A DNA stretch of 19,002 bases from Planctomycetaceae bacterium (GTDB taxonomy: Bacteria; Planctomycetota; Planctomycetia; Pirellulales; Thermoguttaceae). Of this stretch, positions 16,197 through 19,002 are shown piece after piece. Location of the stretch: positions 1-19,002 of the forward strand of contig JAIRYX010000235.1 in assembly GCA_031267635.1 (NCBI GenBank). The letters run 5' to 3'. A program made the position numbers and the translations under genes. Below the pieces are notes generated by a model. It saw only the letters and a list, made by a program, of their open reading frames with translations, was not told the origin of the DNA and made no database searches. The first letter of the stretch is position 1. The number at the start of each line of letters is the position of its first letter.

Positions 16197-16402
16197 GAGA
16201 TATTGATAAGAGAGAATCCGAACTTGTTCAAACACAGATACTGCTTGGTGCCACATCAGTACCGATTGCTCCCTTGAATAATGAGCGTAAGCACGCATAC
16301 CGTAACGGACATGCACACGCGCCATTTGAAATTGCAATTTCAGAAGAAAAACGTTCTCTATTAGAAAAAGCATATTTCCAAAAATCCAAAAACACAAAAT
16401 AA
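16187..16402 (+). pseudogene. Out-of-frame C-terminal tail of the first ankyrin protein
   Basis: In the frame shifted by one base, GAA at 16187 opens 71 codons (ELLRDIDKRESELVQTQILL and onward, ending KAYFQKSKNTK) that stop at TAA 16400-16402. The stretch joins smoothly to the last ankyrin repeat (SNDVT) and ends just before the next gene. It reads like a real helical C-terminus. There is no start codon of its own near its beginning. Confidence 0.55.
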
Positions 16403-16497
16403 AAATGATTCAAACAAGAATCTATAAAAACTCGTTTACGTTATCCTTTTTACTAACCGTTGTTTCAATCAACAATTTTTCAACCTCAAAAATTACT

Positions 16498-17583
16498 ATG
16501 AGAATTTTTAATTCAAACAAAATCAGAATCGTTTCACTTTACTCCGCTGGTATTATTTGTTCATTTATGATAATGGGACAGGTATTTCCTAGCTACTCAT
16601 ATGAAGATGCTGAGATAGTCCGGTTATCAAAATTACCCTTGAATGAACTGATAAATTCCGTTCATGACAGTTCAGTATCTGTCGGCAAAACCGATATGGA
16701 CGGCAAAACATTACTGCATTATGTAGCAAAGTATAATGCCGATACTCACGTTCTGAAATTCCTTTTAGAACAGGGAATGGAAGTTAACGTAATGGATAAC
16801 TACGGCGAGACGCCGCTGCATTGGGCGGCGGCAAATAATTCTTTAACCGTTATAAAATTTCTGATAGAAAACGGCGCGAAGTTTTATGTTCTTGATAAAT
16901 ACCAACGCTCTGCGATATTTAGAAGTGCAGAAAATCCTGATGTTGAAGTTATAAAATTCTTTGTCGAAAAGAAAGCAAAAATTGATGCAGTTAGTACTTA
17001 TCATGGCGACATGCCGATTCATCACGCCGCCAAAAATTCCAATATTGATGTTCTTAAATATCTTATAGAAAAAGGGGCGGACTGCAAGGTAAAAAACAAG
17101 GACTTTGAAATGCCGTTGCATTATGCCGTACGCTGTAATCCCAATATAGAGGTTTTGAAATTTCTTATTGATAAACTTGATGAAAATGGAACAGACATTA
17201 AAACAATAATAACCCACAGAGACAATCTAATATATTATGCAGCATTAAATCCGAATCCTGAAATTATGAAATATTTACACGAAAAGGGATTGGAGTTTTA
17301 TTTGACGAATAAAGATGCTTACAGCTATACAGAAAATTTTCCTGATCAGGATTATTATAAAAGTGGGGAGAGTGGTGCAGATGAATATTGGCGACGAATG
17401 CGCAAAGGAGGAGTCATAAGGAGTATTCCGCTTAAACAAGAGGGAATAGATGTTAATGAAATACTCAATGAAAATGACTATTACGGAAAATGTACAGCAC
17501 TTGATGAAGCAAAAGACGAAAACATTAAACAGATACTCCGCGATGCAGGCGGTAAATCATACCGACAAATAAGAGAGTGGTAA
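16498..17583 (+). CDS. Exported ankyrin-repeat protein
   Basis: This protein of about 361 residues has an N-terminal signal-like segment (MRIFNSNKIRIVSLYSAGII, then a hydrophobic run to MGQVFPSYS) and about six ankyrin repeats. Examples are GKTLLHYVAKYNADTHVLKF, GETPLHWAAANNSLTVIKFL, MPIHHAAKNSNIDVLKYLIE and MPLHYAVRCNPNIEVLKFL. A divergent C-terminal part has a final ALDEAKDENIKQILRDAG half-repeat. It is a paralogue of the preceding gene with a different export signal (no lipobox Cys). The reading frame also contains an upstream ATG at 16405 directly after the frameshifted tail of the first gene, which is the alternative start. Neither start has a Shine-Dalgarno sequence. The two genes probably form one transcript and may act on the same envelope partner. 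Confidence 0.82.
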   Translation: MRIFNSNKIRIVSLYSAGIICSFMIMGQVFPSYSYEDAEIVRLSKLPLNELINSVHDSSVSVGKTDMDGKTLLHYVAKYNADTHVLKFLLEQGMEVNVMDNYGETPLHWAAANNSLTVIKFLIENGAKFYVLDKYQRSAIFRSAENPDVEVIKFFVEKKAKIDAVSTYHGDMPIHHAAKNSNIDVLKYLIEKGADCKVKNKDFEMPLHYAVRCNPNIEVLKFLIDKLDENGTDIKTIITHRDNLIYYAALNPNPEIMKYLHEKGLEFYLTNKDAYSYTENFPDQDYYKSGESGADEYWRRMRKGGVIRSIPLKQEGIDVNEILNENDYYGKCTALDEAKDENIKQILRDAGGKSYRQIREW

Positions 17584-17669
17584 CATTACCTAGTACCTTG
17601 CGTCATCTAAAATTTATGAGTCGCTATTGACTGGAATTGCATGTAGTATTTTATTTTTTTGGCAACTAT

Positions 17670-18245
17670 TCATGGCGCCGTATGGCACGCTAACACAAAC
17701 AGCAAGTCGGAAAGACGGTTCAGGTATTGTAAAATTAGCGGCGGAATCATTGGGGACGAATCGCTATTGGGTTTTGGCTCGACGTCGTTTTGAGTGGCAT
17801 ATTCGTGCTGTTTTATCGCGTCCCAACGTACCAAAGAACGTTCCGCGCGACGGCAGACAGTGCGAGCAACATGCAGCAAAGCCGAAACGCGGTTCTCGCC
17901 CGGTATCGCAAATCCGTGAAACGGTGGTAATGTTGATGAAACACGGTCAATTTCCTGTTCAAGTCGTTGGACATGTTCCGAAGTAATTCGCGCTGCCGTG
18001 CTATTCAAGCGGTTGTTTTCCCACAAAGATAGTTTCGCCAATTCACCGCCGATAATCAATAAAGTCTTTTGAATGTCGAAAATTAATGATTCTTCTCTGG
18101 ATTTTTCTGCCCGTACAAGCCCCAGAAACGCGGATAATTCGTCAATACTGCCGCCCGCGTCAATTTCCGGTGACGCTTTGGAAACACGCTCTCCTGACAG
18201 GATTGATGTTGTTCCATTGTCGCCGGTTCTGGTATAAATCGACAT
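17670..18245 (-). CDS. PduO-type ATP:cob(I)alamin adenosyltransferase
   Basis: This enzyme transfers the adenosyl group of ATP to cob(I)alamin, making coenzyme B12. It has 191 residues, normal for the PduO/MMAB family. The ATP-binding N-terminal motif is TRTGDNGTTSI (residues 5-15), followed by GSIDELSAFLGLVRA (about 32-46). The conserved C-terminal block ALLHVARTVCRRAERSLVRW forms the rest of the trimeric active site. The start is MSIYTRTGDNG at 18245 because AAAGGA lies about 8 bases upstream; a longer frame back to 18341 lacks homology. The usual PGG triplet reads PGE here. It is convergent with the ankyrin genes and has no other cobalamin gene beside it. Confidence 0.93.
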   Translation of the reverse strand: MSIYTRTGDNGTTSILSGERVSKASPEIDAGGSIDELSAFLGLVRAEKSREESLIFDIQKTLLIIGGELAKLSLWENNRLNSTAARITSEHVQRLEQEIDRVSSTLPPFHGFAIPGENRVSALLHVARTVCRRAERSLVRWDAIKQHEYATQNDVEPKPNSDSSPMIPPLILQYLNRLSDLLFVLACHTAP

Positions 18246-18484
18246 GTCTTTGTTCCTTTCGAATGGTGAAATTTTGAATTTTTTTTCCCACAAAACACAG
18301 CAAGAGAGAATGCTCGTTGTTAGAATCCTTCGCGTTTTCAAGAAAAAATCCTAAATATTTCGTTTTTGGAGGGAATCAAGGACAAAATAATTTCCGCATT
18401 GTCTCATATTTCCGCTGGGTGGCATAAAATAGTATATTACAAAATCACCAAACCGGTTATGTTGTCTGCATTAAATTTGTTTTA
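18246..18484. other. Gene-free stretch upstream of the cobalamin adenosyltransferase
   Basis: This must hold the promoter of the adenosyltransferase. I see no RNA gene, repeat or riboswitch-like B12 box that I can support. Confidence 0.4.
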
Positions 18485-18575
18485 GGGAATTTCTAAAAAC
18501 CTCTCTCCCAAATATTCGTAAACCCTTATTTTTCAACGGTCACATTTGTTGTAAATGAGGTTTTTAGAATTTCCC
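18485..18575. repeat. Palindromic dispersed repeat, copy 1
   Basis: The ends gggaatttctaaaaacctc (18485-18503) and the complement of 18557-18575 match at 18 of 19 positions, enclosing 53 bp. The whole unit can fold into one long hairpin. The interior (cccttatttttcaa, then atttgttg) recurs in reverse orientation at 18756-18841. Confidence 0.7.
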
Positions 18576-18640
18576 AATAGTAATATTTTCCGGCAAAATT
18601 GACGGTAGTTATCCCAGTTGCCGTGCGGATTTATACTTAT
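18576..18640. repeat. Probable fragment of the MITE family's right end
   Basis: Bases 18576-18607 match 4175-4206 of MITE copy 1 at about 25 of 32 positions (shared ttttccg and attgacggta). A cagttgc and a gatttat follow in both. The terminal 12 bases of the element are missing. The fragment begins exactly where the palindromic repeat ends, so one may have inserted in the other. Confidence 0.4.
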
Positions 18641-18655
18641 CACATTTTAAAAGCT

Positions 18656-18734
18656 GTTTTTCACAAAGCAACCAAGCATACCGAGGGATTCTAAAAAAAT
18701 AAATTCTTTGTGCCTTCGTGCCTTTGTGAGAAAA
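18656..18734. repeat. 'ctttgtgccttcgtgcc' dispersed repeat with inverted ends
   Basis: The sequence ctttgtgccttcgtgccttt (from 18706) is a type of intergenic repeat I know from many environmental bacterial genomes. The left part ttttcacaaag (around 18658) is the complement of ctttgtgagaaaa (18722-18734) apart from one inserted base. It is non-coding. Confidence 0.45.
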
Positions 18735-18755
18735 CATCAATTGAAAGTAGTTTTA

Positions 18756-18841
18756 GGGAACTTCTAAAAACCCCACTTTCAACAAATTCGACTATTGAAA
18801 AATAAGGACTTGCTGATATTGGGAAGGAGGTGTTTAGAACC
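18756..18841. repeat. Palindromic dispersed repeat, copy 2 (inverted)
   Basis: It begins gggaacttctaaaaacccc, like copy 1, and ends ggaggtgtttagaacc. Read in reverse complement, its interior gives ccttatttttcaa and atttgttg as in copy 1. The two copies thus form a dispersed hairpin family, here 180 bp apart. Confidence 0.65.
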
Positions 18842-19002
18842 AAAAGTATTAACACAAGTTTTGGCAATATGCGATTGCGTAGCATAGTCGGGGAAATTAT
18901 TGTTTAGATATTTTGGTATTGCATTTTTTTGTTTATTTTTTATTATTTCCGGTATGGTTTTCAAATAGAATTAGGCGATTTACGCCTCACGGAGCGTTAT
19001 TT
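18842..19002. other. AT-rich right edge with a small hairpin
   Basis: No gene is supported. The stem aggcg/cgcct with loop attta (18973-18987), followed by cacggagcgttattt at the very edge, may be the start of another repeat that continues outside the window. Confidence 0.3.

Noticed and set aside
17664..17672. aactattca, similar to the MITE tip
   Set aside because: Only nine bases match, it overlaps the adenosyltransferase stop codon, and no partner repeat is present.
17627..17986. 119-residue plus-strand frame
   Set aside because: It lies antisense to the well-supported cobalamin adenosyltransferase.
1..19002. tRNA, rRNA or CRISPR array
   Set aside because: I saw no T-loop/anticodon arrangement, rRNA core or regularly spaced repeats on either strand by eye; a covariance search was not possible.

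Overview
This window looks like a piece of a planctomycete-like bacterial genome. The lineage call is inference. It rests on a small FHA protein beginning MYGELVPTGGGDNIPL, a valyl-tRNA synthetase with a four-cysteine zinc-ribbon insert after the KMSKS loop, a DUF374 acyltransferase beside the FHA gene, and a six-helix membrane protein with a basic tail. The housekeeping gene valS has a clearly higher GC content than the AT-rich genes around it, so much of the rest looks accessory or fast-evolving.

Layout. (1) 1-3365, minus strand: a large CRISPR effector, Cas12a (type V-A), cut by the left edge of the window in the Nuc domain. No CRISPR array and no cas1/2/4 lie in view; they would be to the left. 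(2) 3366-4554: a long gene-free stretch holding a 141-bp inverted-repeat element, a 387-bp MITE-like element with 56-bp terminal inverted repeats, and a 12-bp-stem hairpin. (3) 4555-5904: FHA protein and DUF374 acyltransferase. (4) 6061-8497: a PstI/BsuBI-type restriction-modification pair inserted between DUF374 and valS. Both R-M genes carry a single-base frameshift, and the first ~39 bp of the valS start region is duplicated in front of the methylase. (5) 8534-11713: intact valS. (6) 11714-12392: a degenerate coding remnant and a second, shorter copy of the MITE family. (7) 12393-14684: a membrane protein (minus) divergent from a WD40-like lipoprotein (plus). (8) 15147-17583: two consecutive exported ankyrin-repeat proteins, the first apparently frameshifted near its 3' end. 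(9) 17670-18245, minus: PduO-type cobalamin adenosyltransferase. (10) 18246-19002: no gene, but two copies of a palindromic repeat, a MITE fragment and a 'ctttgtgcc' type dispersed repeat.

Functionally, this is a defence-bearing segment (Cas12a plus a PstI-like R-M system) laid over ordinary genes and seeded with small non-coding mobile repeats. The most informative points are the valS-start duplication that marks the R-M insertion, the parallel frameshifts in both R-M genes, a Cas12a with His in place of a nearly invariant PAM-contacting Lys, and two families of short inverted-repeat elements.
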